Positions 9,218-16,342 of a DNA stretch of 44,496 bases are shown piece by piece. The notes under the pieces were generated by a model that was not told the origin of the DNA, made no database searches, and saw nothing but the letters and a program-made list of their open reading frames with translations. Position 1 is the stretch's first letter; each line of letters begins with the position of its first letter. Both the position numbers and the translations under genes were made by a program. Origin of the DNA: Streptomyces mexicanus (GTDB lineage Bacteria > Actinomycetota > Actinomycetes > Streptomycetales > Streptomycetaceae); the NCBI RefSeq assembly GCF_902506575.1, contig NZ_LR732544.1:4878893-4923388 (forward strand), given 5' to 3'.

Positions 9218-10138
9218 ATGCGCATGCTCCAGAAGGCCGCGATCGCCGCCGCAACGGTCGGCGGCCTGGTCGCTCTCGGCTCGGGAACCGCCTGTGCCGC
9301 CGACTACAGCACCTTCCCGCACGCAGGAACGCAGCCGTTCCTCGCCGCCGGCTTGGTGGACCGCCTCATCCCGTACGTGCAGCACATGGCGGCGGAGAAG
9401 ACGACCGTGCGCAGCGCGACGGCGCAGACCGCGCGTGCCGCGCACACCGTGAGCCTGCTGGACGGCCTCCTGTGGACGCCGCACCGGCTGATGAGGACCA
9501 CTGCCTGGTCGAACGACAACGGAAAAGCGGACCGTGCCTCCGGGGGCGGCAACTCGAACGTGCAGGTGAACGGCTCTTCCGGTGGCGTGAACCAGAACAA
9601 CCAGGCGTCGGGTATCACCGGGGGTGTCAACCAGAACAACCAGGCGAGCGGTGCGTCGGGTGACAACCGGAACGACCAGTCGAACGGCCCCTCGGGGGAC
9701 GACACCGGTACCAGGCAGGCGTACGGCGCCTCGGGGGGCGGCAACGCCGGTTCCAGCGGTGGCAACGTGAACGTGCAGGTGAACGGCTCTTCCGGTGGCG
9801 TGAACCAGAACAACCAGGCGTCGGGTGTCACCGGGGGTGTCAACCAGAACAACCAGGTGAGCGGTGCGTCGGGTGACAACCGGAACGACCAGGTGAACGG
9901 CGCCTCGGGGGACGACACCGGGACCAGGCAGGCGTACGGCGCCTCGGGGGGCGGCAACGCCGGTTCCAGTGGTGGCAACGTGAACGTGCAGGTGAACGGC
10001 TCTTCCGGTGGCGTGAACCAGAACAACCAGGCGACGGGCGTCACCGGCAGCGTCAACCAGAACAACCAGGCGACGAGCGTGACCGGCAGCGGCAACGAGA
10101 ACATCCAGGTGAACGGGCCCACGATGGCGGCCGACTAG
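9218..10138 (+). CDS. Secreted Asn/Gln/Gly-rich repeat protein (NQNNQ type)
   Basis: A 306-residue exported protein. Residues 1-28 are a clear Sec signal peptide: charged start, hydrophobic AAIAAATVGGLVALGSG, cleavage after ACA. Then comes a ~80-residue unique region, and from about residue 105 a repeat domain rich in Asn, Gln, Gly and Ser with no cysteine. Its unit is 71 residues long (two copies plus a partial third), and each unit contains two GGVNQNNQ segments, a DNRNDQ segment and a TGTRQAYGASGGGN linker. There is no LPxTG or transmembrane anchor, so it is secreted or held to the wall non-covalently. Start ATG 9218 has GGAGGG eight bases upstream. I do not recognise a named family. N/Q-rich repeats suggest a beta-solenoid or amyloid-like surface polymer, but a disordered matrix protein is equally possible. 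Confidence 0.8.
   Translation: MRMLQKAAIAAATVGGLVALGSGTACAADYSTFPHAGTQPFLAAGLVDRLIPYVQHMAAEKTTVRSATAQTARAAHTVSLLDGLLWTPHRLMRTTAWSNDNGKADRASGGGNSNVQVNGSSGGVNQNNQASGITGGVNQNNQASGASGDNRNDQSNGPSGDDTGTRQAYGASGGGNAGSSGGNVNVQVNGSSGGVNQNNQASGVTGGVNQNNQVSGASGDNRNDQVNGASGDDTGTRQAYGASGGGNAGSSGGNVNVQVNGSSGGVNQNNQATGVTGSVNQNNQATSVTGSGNENIQVNGPTMAAD
9560..10050 (+). repeat. 213-bp tandem repeat inside the NQNNQ gene
   Basis: The segment beginning GTGCAGGTGAACGGC recurs at 9560, 9773 and 9986, an exact period of 213 bp (71 codons). The copies are nearly identical at the DNA level, including synonymous positions, which points to recent duplication or gene conversion. The third copy is partial and diverges after about 10050. 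Confidence 0.93.
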
Positions 10139-10242
10139 CTCGCCCTGGCCATCCAGCAGTCGAATCCGCAGGAGAAGCAGACTGCGTCCGGGTCGAATAG
10201 TTGAAGGCGTCGGCTTTTGCCGAACAGCGAACACAACGCGAC

Positions 10243-10265
10243 CCCGCCACGGCCCCCGTGGCGGG
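10243..10265 (+). terminator. Hairpin terminator after the first NQNNQ gene
   Basis: CCCGCCACGG and CCGTGGCGGG pair perfectly over 10 bp with a CCC loop. It lies about 105 bp after the stop. No strong T-run follows, as is common in streptomycetes. The remaining ~175 bases to the next gene hold no reading frame I can support. Confidence 0.7.
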
Positions 10266-10442
10266 TTCGCGTCGGTTTTCCCGGTTGATTTCGCCAGGGC
10301 GGGCGGGCCTCCACCCTGCCCGCAGAGGCAGTTCGTCGCGAAGAGGTCGCTCCGGTCACGCCTGCGTCACGGGAAGGTGATGCCCCGCGCCTCATGATGT
10401 TTGGTGCAAGCGGAAAACTGCCTTCAGATGAAGGAAACCACC

Positions 10443-11006
10443 ATGGTGACGAACATCCGGCATCGCATACCTCGCCTGATCGCCGCGTCCGGGCTGGCCG
10501 CGACGCTTGCTCTCGGCGGGGGAGTGGGGACCGCCACAGCTGTGCACCAGGACGCAGCAAAGCCAAAGGCGGCACCCACAGCACCGTGCGGCAAGAACAA
10601 GAAGTCCTGCAAGGGCTTCAATCAGAACAACCAGTCGACCCGTAACAGGGGCGGCGTCAATCAGAACAACCAGGCTTCTGGTAACAGGGGTGTGAACCAG
10701 AACAACCAGTCGTCCGGGAACGCTGGCGGCAACCAGAACAACCAGGCCTCTGGTAACGGTGGCGGGAACCAGAACAACCAGGCTTCCGGTAACGGTGGCG
10801 GGAACCAGAACAACCAGGCGTCTGGTAACGGTGGCGGGAACCAGAACAACCAGGCTTCTGGTAACGGTGGCGGGAACCAGAACAACCAGGCCTCCGGTAA
10901 CACTGGCGGGAACCAGAACAACCAGGCTTCCGGTAACCTTGGCGGGAACCAGAACAACCAGTCGTCCGGGAACTTCGGCGGCAACCAGAACAACCAGTCG
11001 TCCTAG
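10443..11006 (+). CDS. Second secreted NQNNQ repeat protein
   Basis: A 187-residue exported protein with a signal peptide (basic NIRHRIPR, hydrophobic LIAASGLAATLALGGGVG, cleavage near ATA-V). A short lysine-rich segment with a cysteine pair (CGKNKKSC) follows, and then a regular array of eleven NQNNQ motifs spaced mostly 12 residues apart (unit NQNNQASGNGGG). The mature protein is almost only Asn, Gln, Gly, Ser and Ala. ATG 10443 is chosen because AAGGA precedes it by seven bases; ATG 10428 is in frame but leaves no ribosome site. The SD partly pairs with CCTTC at 10421-10425. The protein shares the repeat core with its neighbour but is simpler, so the two are paralogous or co-assembling. 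Function unknown. Confidence 0.8.
   Translation: MVTNIRHRIPRLIAASGLAATLALGGGVGTATAVHQDAAKPKAAPTAPCGKNKKSCKGFNQNNQSTRNRGGVNQNNQASGNRGVNQNNQSSGNAGGNQNNQASGNGGGNQNNQASGNGGGNQNNQASGNGGGNQNNQASGNGGGNQNNQASGNTGGNQNNQASGNLGGNQNNQSSGNFGGNQNNQSS
10620..11003 (+). repeat. 36-bp tandem coding repeats (11 NQNNQ motifs)
   Basis: Eleven copies of a 36-bp unit (12 codons; the first is one codon longer and the last partial) carry AACCAGAACAACCAG almost unchanged. The four middle units are nearly identical in DNA, consistent with slippage-driven copy-number change. Confidence 0.95.
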
Positions 11007-11034
11007 CGGCCTCCACGCCCCGCGTCGGCACAGC

Positions 11035-11064
11035 GAACCCGCCACGCAGGAACGTGGCGGGTTC
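11035..11064. terminator. Bidirectional terminator between NQNNQ gene 2 and the SARP gene
   Basis: GAACCCGCCACG and CGTGGCGGGTTC pair perfectly over 12 bp around a six-base loop. It sits between two convergent genes and can serve both. Its stem shares the CCCGCCACG/CGTGGCGGG core with the terminator after the first NQNNQ gene. Confidence 0.8.
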
Positions 11065-11072
11065 CTGAGCCC

Positions 11073-11906
11073 TCACCGCGGTCCGGCCCGGCTCCTTGCG
11101 TTTGCGTCGCGGTCCCTGATGTCCGCCTCCCGGGACGACTGCCCCGTGCGCGGTTGCCGCAGCCCGGCCACGAGCCGGCGCAGCCGTTGTGTGGGACGGA
11201 GTCCCAACTCGTTGCGAAGGCGCCGCGCGTAGCGTTCGAAGTGCTCCAGCGCCTCAGCCAAATTGCCTTCCGCCAGGTGGGCGCGGATCAACGAGGCCTG
11301 GCTGCTCTCCCGCAGCGGATCCGCCTGCACGGCCGTGTGGGCGGCAGTGACTGCCCCGGCGAACTGCTCGGTGTCGATGAACTCTCCGGCCAGTTGCTCA
11401 AGGGCATGGAGTCGGAGCTGGTGCCATTTCTCCGCCTCCAGTACAGCCCACTCGTCGTACCACCCGGGCAGCAGATCGGCGGAGAGCTGGTCCACGGTCG
11501 CTGCGTTGAGCTCGAGATCCTCGGCCGGGACGCGGGGATCAAGGATGTGCTGGGCCAGCGAACGGGCGTCGTAGAGGTCGACGGTGACCTTCCGCGCGAG
11601 ACGCACCTCGCAGGGAGAGACGTCCAGCGCCATCCGGCCGAGGTCGTGCAGACGTGTCAGCGCTGCCCGGAGGTTCGTGTGAGCTTTCTGTTCGCACACG
11701 TCGGGCCACAGATTTCCGGCGATCAGGGCCCTGGGGACGGAAACGCGGTAATTGAGTGCGATGAACGCCAGGAGCCGCTTGGAGCCCACCGGGACCGCCA
11801 CCGGAACGTCATCGACTACGAGATCAAAACCACCGAGGAGAGCCAGGTGTACGGATGGCCTGCTCTTCACCGAGAGAGAAGAGGCAGGGAGATCGTCTGA
11901 GACCAT
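11073..11906 (-). CDS. SARP-type transcriptional regulator (BTAD domain)
   Basis: A small AfsR/SARP-like activator of about 277 residues. The N-terminal winged-helix region has HLALLGGFDLVVDD, the SKRLLAFIALNYRVSVPRALI core and LWPDVCEQKAHTNLRAALTRL, matching the OmpR-like DNA-binding part of SARPs. The C-terminal BTAD domain has LLPGWYDEWAVLEAEKWHQL and the ADPLRESSQASLIRAHLAEGN helix pairs. There is no NB-ARC or TPR extension. SARPs usually activate secondary-metabolite or developmental genes by binding direct repeats near -35. No biosynthetic cluster is visible here; the closest candidates are the two convergent NQNNQ genes. The start is uncertain: ATG 11906, or GTG 11960 in the same frame; neither has a good ribosome site. 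Confidence 0.82.
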   Translation of the reverse strand: MVSDDLPASSLSVKSRPSVHLALLGGFDLVVDDVPVAVPVGSKRLLAFIALNYRVSVPRALIAGNLWPDVCEQKAHTNLRAALTRLHDLGRMALDVSPCEVRLARKVTVDLYDARSLAQHILDPRVPAEDLELNAATVDQLSADLLPGWYDEWAVLEAEKWHQLRLHALEQLAGEFIDTEQFAGAVTAAHTAVQADPLRESSQASLIRAHLAEGNLAEALEHFERYARRLRNELGLRPTQRLRRLVAGLRQPRTGQSSREADIRDRDANARSRAGPR

Positions 11907-12149
11907 AGCCGTGTGATCGCTCGCGATTCGGTCGACCCGGGAGCCCGCAGGTGGCGACACCCCAAGGACCCGCGATCTTCACACCTCCCAACAAATCCAT
12001 GCTGCGCCGCCCGCCGAGGATTGTCTAACCGTACAAAGCGGCCCCGCACAGGCCCCTCCGGCTGGGGTGATTCCGGCTTCCCGACGCGGCACCCATGCCA
12101 GGAACGGCGTCCTCACAAGCGCTGAACCGGAAGGTGGCACCGGCCCGCA

Positions 12150-12862
12150 GGTGCCACGGGGCCGAAGGTCGCCGGGGAGGTCGATCCCCGGGTGGTCGCC
12201 AATCCTGAGCAGGCTCGCTCCTTGCTGACCGCGGTCTCGTACGTCGGTGGGTACGGCCGTGCGCGTGGCCGTCGGCTCGTCGGCCTCTTTGCCTGCATGT
12301 ACTACGGCGCTCTGCGTCCGGCTGAGGCCGTCGGCCTCACCAGTGCGGACGTGAAGCTGCCTGAGGCTGGCTGGGGGACGGCCCTGCTGAACTGGACGCG
12401 TCCCAGTGTCGGCAAGCAGTGGACGGATTCCGGCGAAGCCCACGATGACCGAGGTCTCAAGAACCGGCCGGCGGAAGCGGTCCGGCTCGTGCCGATCCCG
12501 CCCCAACTCGTCACCATTCTTCGGCAGCATCTCGATACGTTCGGCGCGGCTGATAACGGGCGGCTGTTCACTGACGAGCGCGGGGGAGTGGTCGGGTCCT
12601 CGACGTACTACCGCGTCTGGCAAGAAGCTCGGGCGCTGGCGCTCCCGCCGGCCGCGGTCGCTTCGCCGCTCGCTGCTCGGCCGTACGATCTCGGACATTC
12701 GGCGTTGTCGACGTGGCTCAACTCCGGGTCGATCCAACCGAGGTGGGCCAACGCGCGGGCAACAGTGTTGAGGTCTTGCTGAACCGCTACGCCAAGTGCA
12801 TCGACGGGCGGCAGGAGATCGCCAACCGCAAGATCGAAGAGTTGCTGCGTGAGTACGAATGA
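12150..12862 (+). pseudogene. Tyrosine integrase remnant (truncated and frameshifted)
   Basis: From about 12150 the frame reads as the catalytic half of an actinobacterial integrative-element or phage integrase: VDPRVVANPEQARSLLTAV, then YYGALRPAEAVGL with the first catalytic arginine. The N-terminal arm and core-binding domains are absent. The second catalytic box reads YDLGHSALSTWL, so the arginine of the usual LRHS is replaced by glycine. Near 12733 a one-base change shifts the frame. The expected ending (DPTEV, RAGNSVEVLLNRYAKCIDG with the nucleophilic tyrosine) continues in another frame to TGA 12862, whereas the original frame stops at 12782. Three independent lesions make it inactive. 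It marks a former integrated element next to tRNA-Arg. Confidence 0.85.
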
Positions 12863-12878
12863 TCATGTACGGCATCAA

Positions 12879-12911
12879 GCTCAGGCCCCCGGCTTCGTCT
12901 GGGGGCTGAGC
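12879..12911 (+). terminator. Hairpin terminator after the integrase remnant
   Basis: GCTCAGGCCCCC pairs with GGGGGCTGAGC with one bulged G and a ~10-base loop, 16 bases after the ancestral stop of the integrase. Confidence 0.65.
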
Positions 12912-13076
12912 CATTGATGCAGCCGATCTGGGGGAGGTACGAAGGTCCCGTTTGGCCTCGCGCTCCGCTCCGTGAGCACTACAGTTACTTGTGCGCGGCG
13001 CGTCATACTGCGTCGCTTGTCAGGCGGCTGGGACGTAAGCACTTGTGTGCCCGGCTTGCGTTGGTTGGGGGGCATT

Positions 13077-15119
13077 GTGCATGAAATGATCAAGGGCTCG
13101 AATGTAGCGCTGTCAGCCCTGAGTGAGAACGTCGGTTCGGTGATCGTCAGTCTGGGCTGGGGGAGCCCGACCGGCGAAGGCGACGCAGACGTCTCGGTTC
13201 TGTTGCTGGACCTGAACGGAAAGGTTCGTAGCGACACCGACTTCTACTTCTACAACAACCCAGTTGCCGCTGACGGCAGTGTGCAGCTTCTGGGTAAAAT
13301 GCCGACGGCGGACGGAAACGAGGACCGAATCAGCTTCGATCTGACTGCGGTCCCTGCTCATGTCGACCGCATAGTTGTGGCTGCTAGCCGTTACAACGGA
13401 GCGCGTTTCGGTGAGCTTGAGGACGTGCGGCTGTCGCTGGCCGACGGAGCTGGTGAGGACCTTCTTCGCTTTGCCATCGACGACGTCGACTCGATGAGCG
13501 CGATCATCTTCGGTGAGCTGTATCGGCGCGGAGACGAGTGGAAGTTCCGCGCTGTCGGTCAAGGCTATGCCACCGGTCTCGCCGGTCTGGCAACGGACTT
13601 CGGCGTCGATATCGAGGACGACGCGGAAGCAGTAGAAGCGCAGGACGATGAGGCGAGCGTCGATCATGAGGGCGTGACGGCCTCGGTTGCGGTTGATGAG
13701 CTGAGTCCACAACGAGCGCCCGAGCACGTTCCGTCTCCTCGTCAACCCGAAGGCAGCGAGTCACGGAAGCCGACGACTGCTCGACCTCGTACCGCGAAGA
13801 AGAAGATCACCCTGCCCAAGGTGGCCAAGAAGACCTTGGCGGAGAACGAGTCGTGGAGGGAGGCCCGGCTCTTTCCAGTGTCGGCGCTGAAGAGCGACCG
13901 GGACCGTGAAATGCGGGCCACCTCGGTGCTGCTGTCGGTGATGGCGCAGGTGCCGGAGTTCGGCAGGAGACTGACCGCAGCGTTTGGAGCGCCGGCAGGT
14001 CGGATGGAGACCTTCACTGAGGTCACCCTGCCGCACGGCGACACCCCGCGGCGCCCCGACGGGGTGATTCGCGTCGAGCGGGCCGGCAAGCTGTGGACGG
14101 CCCTGGTCGAGACGAAGACCAACGGCAACGCCCTCAAGGCTGATCAGGTGCAGGCGTACATGGACATCGCCGCGCGCCGTGGCTACGAGGCCGTGATCAC
14201 GCTGTCGAACGACGTAGCGTTGGAGGGCAGCCCGCTCGTCGACGTGAAGATCGACGGACGGCGCAAGCACAAGGTCGCCCTATGGCACCTTTCTTGGGCA
14301 GAAGTCACGCACCAGGCACAGATGCTGATCCGCCACGAGGGCGTCGGCAACGCGGCGCACGCCTGGCTGCTGCAGGAGCTGCTGTACTACCTGCAGCACG
14401 ACAACTCCGGCTGCCACGGCTTCCAGAACATGGGTCCGGCCTGGGTCCCCGTACGCAACGGAATCGACGACGAAACCCTGTGCCAGGGAGACTCGCGCGC
14501 ACTGGAGGTCGTCGAGAGCTGGGAGCGGCTCATCCGGCAGGTATGTCTCGGGCTCGGCGGCGAACTGGGGCAGAAGGTACTGCCTGTGCAGCGCATCAGG
14601 CGGGGAACGGATCCAGGGGCACGCCGGAGCCGCTTCGCCGATCAGCTCTGCCTCGATGGAAAACTGCAGGCGGAACTGCGCATCGAGGGAACGCCCGGCA
14701 TCCTGGCGGTCAGCGCGGACCTCCGCACAGGCAAGCTGCGCACCTCTATCGAGATCCCTGCACCAGAGCAGGGCTACCCCCTGTCCTGGGCGAAACGGCT
14801 CATCCGGAACTTGGAAGAAGCACCAGCGACTCTCCACATCGAAACCCTTGTCGACGGGGAGCAAGGTGGCCCGCGGGGCACCCTGGAACGGCTCCGCCCC
14901 GAGCCGGCGGACATGCTCCCGAAGGACAGCGGCACCCGCATCACCGGCTTCCGCCTGTCTTTGGTCAAGAGCATGGGAAGCAGCCGCGGCAACGCCGAGT
15001 CCGGCTTCATCCGTAGCGTCGACGACGCGGTGCACCGCTTTTACTCCACCGTGGTGGTCCATTTGGATCGTGCGACACCCCGCCGAGCATCGTCCAAGCG
15101 AGGGGCGGCGACGGGCTGA
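13077..15119 (+). CDS. TerD domain fused to a PD-(D/E)XK nuclease-like domain
   Basis: A 680-residue two-domain protein. Residues 4-185 are a TerD domain: MIKGSNVALSAL, VLLLDLNGKVRSDTDFYFYNN, and the hallmark FGELYRRGDEWKFRAVGQGY. The usual acidic calcium site is reduced (TADGNEDRI). Residues 190-280 are a low-complexity linker, acidic then Lys-rich. From about 285 a PD-(D/E)XK fold follows: RRPDGVIRV with Asp328, then LVETKT with Glu345-x-Lys347, and Gln in KADQVQAYMDIA. The last ~250 residues are unassigned. TerD proteins belong to tellurite- and phage-resistance stress systems, and TerD-nuclease fusions have been noted comparatively. GTG 13077 follows a G-rich element; ATG 13086 is possible. 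Codon use is visibly less GC-biased than in neighbours, suggesting acquisition by transfer. Possible defence effector, by inference. Confidence 0.82.
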   Translation: MHEMIKGSNVALSALSENVGSVIVSLGWGSPTGEGDADVSVLLLDLNGKVRSDTDFYFYNNPVAADGSVQLLGKMPTADGNEDRISFDLTAVPAHVDRIVVAASRYNGARFGELEDVRLSLADGAGEDLLRFAIDDVDSMSAIIFGELYRRGDEWKFRAVGQGYATGLAGLATDFGVDIEDDAEAVEAQDDEASVDHEGVTASVAVDELSPQRAPEHVPSPRQPEGSESRKPTTARPRTAKKKITLPKVAKKTLAENESWREARLFPVSALKSDRDREMRATSVLLSVMAQVPEFGRRLTAAFGAPAGRMETFTEVTLPHGDTPRRPDGVIRVERAGKLWTALVETKTNGNALKADQVQAYMDIAARRGYEAVITLSNDVALEGSPLVDVKIDGRRKHKVALWHLSWAEVTHQAQMLIRHEGVGNAAHAWLLQELLYYLQHDNSGCHGFQNMGPAWVPVRNGIDDETLCQGDSRALEVVESWERLIRQVCLGLGGELGQKVLPVQRIRRGTDPGARRSRFADQLCLDGKLQAELRIEGTPGILAVSADLRTGKLRTSIEIPAPEQGYPLSWAKRLIRNLEEAPATLHIETLVDGEQGGPRGTLERLRPEPADMLPKDSGTRITGFRLSLVKSMGSSRGNAESGFIRSVDDAVHRFYSTVVVHLDRATPRRASSKRGAATG

Positions 15120-15215
15120 GCCGTAGCAATCACGTTGGCCGGCAGGCTGCGTGTGGCTGCCGCTGGCAGTCGCGGGCTCCTGTCGGCGAAGGGCTACGGT
15201 CATTGAGGAGCGTGA

Positions 15216-15237
15216 GCCCCCGGACTCGTCCGGGGGC
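15216..15237 (+). terminator. Terminator of the TerD-nuclease gene
   Basis: GCCCCCGGA and TCCGGGGGC form a perfect 9-bp stem with a CTCG loop, followed by CTTCCC, about 100 bp after the stop. Confidence 0.75.
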
Positions 15238-15347
15238 CTTCCCATTTGCAGGGGTTGACCTGGGCAGACGCTCCAACATCTGTCCTCGAATAGTCGACAG
15301 CCCCCGACATACGGCCGCTCCGGACGGCACACGCCTGCACAAACAAA

Positions 15348-15387
15348 AAGACCCCGTACTCAGCGTTTCCGCTGGTCACGGGGTCTT
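15348..15387 (-). terminator. Terminator of tRNA-Arg
   Basis: On the minus strand AAGACCCCGT pairs with ACGGGGTCTT over 10 bp, with a second small stem (CAGCG/CGCTG) inside the loop, and a T-rich tail (TTTTTGTTTG) follows. It lies just downstream of the tRNA 3' end. Confidence 0.9.
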
Positions 15388-15405
15388 AGGCACACTTACA
15401 CAGTG

Positions 15406-15477
15406 TGCCCCCGGCAGGATTCGAACCTGCGCACACGGCTCCGGAGGCCGTTGCTCTATCCCCTGAGCTACGGGGGC
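15406..15477 (-). tRNA. tRNA-Arg (anticodon CCG)
   Basis: The minus strand folds as a 72-base cloverleaf. The acceptor stem is GCCCCCG/CGGGGGC with discriminator A, the D-arm is GCTCAGGGGATAGAGC, the anticodon stem-loop is ACGGC-CTCCGGA-GCCGT with CCG as anticodon, and the T-arm contains GGTTCGAATCC. CCA is not encoded. It reads CGG codons, which are common in streptomycetes. The 3' end faces the integrase remnant and TerD-nuclease gene, the usual orientation for a tRNA used as an integration site. Confidence 0.97.
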
Positions 15478-15580
15478 GGGGTTCGTCGCGCTCTCTGCGC
15501 GGCGACGAGTAGAACACTACCAGCTCCGCGGGGGTGGTCATGAACGTTTTCCGGGGTGGCCGCCGGCCCGGACGCGTCCA

Positions 15581-15621
15581 CCCCACTTCCACCCCGTCGC
15601 CCGGACGGGGTGGAAGTGGGG
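15581..15621. promoter_or_regulatory. Perfect 18-bp inverted repeat between divergent genes
   Basis: CCCCACTTCCACCCCGTC (15581-15598) is followed after a five-base GCCCG loop by its exact reverse complement (15604-15621). It lies between the minus-strand tRNA-Arg and the plus-strand response regulator, where neither gene ends, so an ordinary terminator role is unlikely. An operator, a leader hairpin or a mobile-element scar are options. Confidence 0.7.
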
Positions 15622-15663
15622 AAAACCCGGACGCGGTGGCCGGTGCCGACCTACTCTCGAGTT

Positions 15664-16110
15664 GTGTCAGGCGCTTCGGGCCGGGTGCTTGTTGTGGACG
15701 ACAACAAGGTCATCCGGCAGCTGATCAGGGTCAATCTCGAGCTCGAGGGGCTCGAGGTCGTGACCGCGGCCGATGGGGTCGAGTGTCTGGATGTCGTGCA
15801 TCGGGTGCGGCCCGACGCCGTCACCCTGGATGTCGTCATGCCCCGGCTGGACGGGCTCGCCACCGCGGCCCGGTTGCGGGCCGATCCCCGTACCCGTGAT
15901 CTTCCTCTCGCGCTGGTGAGCGCCTGTACGCAGCGCGAGGTCGAGGCCGGGCTCGATGTCGGCGTCGACGCCTTCCTCGCCAAGCCGTTCGAGCCGGCCC
16001 AGCTGGTGCGGCTCGTGCTGGACCTGGTCGCGGGGCGGGTGCGAGGTGTCGGTCCCGGAGGGCCCGGCGGCCCGGGGGATGCCGAGCGGGCCGGGCGCAA
16101 CCAGAGCTGA
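15664..16110 (+). CDS. Single-domain response regulator
   Basis: A 148-residue protein consisting of one receiver domain. The acidic pair is Asp12-Asp13 (VLVVDDNK), the phosphoacceptor is Asp56 (VTLDVVMPRLDG), the switch Ser is at 86 (LVSAC) and the conserved lysine is Lys107 (AKPFEP). After about residue 125 there is only a Gly/Pro/Arg-rich tail and no output domain, so it should act by protein contact or as a phosphate relay. No histidine kinase is adjacent. GTG 15664 lacks a ribosome site, but TACTCT (15652-15657) sits at -10 distance, consistent with leaderless translation. An in-frame start at 15556 would read through the inverted repeat and is less likely. Confidence 0.85.
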   Translation: MSGASGRVLVVDDNKVIRQLIRVNLELEGLEVVTAADGVECLDVVHRVRPDAVTLDVVMPRLDGLATAARLRADPRTRDLPLALVSACTQREVEAGLDVGVDAFLAKPFEPAQLVRLVLDLVAGRVRGVGPGGPGGPGDAERAGRNQS

Positions 16111-16216
16111 TCCGGGCGAGACCGGGTCGATCGGGCGAGACCGGGGTCGATGCCGTTGCGACCCGGGCTAGTCCGGGCGCAACCGGGGTTGATCCGGGCG
16201 CAACCCGGGTTGATCC
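16090..16216. repeat. Degenerate ~20-bp repeats (GATCCGGGCGAGACCGGGTC type)
   Basis: Five to six imperfect units of 20-22 bp, each of the form GATCCGGGCGMRACCSGGKT, follow one another from the end of the response regulator to about 16216. They are non-coding apart from the first bases. The rest of the gap to 16342 holds only the nrtL promoter region. Confidence 0.75.
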
Positions 16217-16330
16217 TCCGGCGCGGTGATCGGGCAGCGCGGTCGCGGCCGGGCGTCCGATCATGGGTGGCGGGCGTCCACATGGCGATACCTCGGCAAA
16301 TCCGTTCGCCTGCCCACCCGCCTCCTCCCC

Positions 16331-16336
16331 TACGCT
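16331..16336 (+). promoter_or_regulatory. -10 element of a probable leaderless nrtL transcript
   Basis: TACGCT fits the actinobacterial TANNNT -10 box and ends six bases before the GTG start of nrtL. No ribosome binding site is present, so transcription probably begins at the start codon. A -35 box is not clear. Confidence 0.5.
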
Positions 16337-16342
16337 TGTCCC

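Noticed and set aside
9304..10122. Long open frame on the minus strand opposite the first NQNNQ gene
   Set aside because: It arises from the repetitive GC-rich sense codons, has no signal features or start site, and the sense frame has a signal peptide and ribosome site.
10620..11003. CRISPR-like array
   Set aside because: Repeats are contiguous, in frame, multiples of three and encode NQNNQ units; there are no unique spacers and no cas genes.
12192..12782. Intact integrase gene of 196 residues
   Set aside because: It lacks the N-terminal half, the second catalytic arginine and the tyrosine box, which lies in another frame.
14280..15332. 350-residue minus-strand frame opposite the TerD-nuclease gene
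   Set aside because: Composition is that of an antisense shadow and the sense frame carries clear domains.
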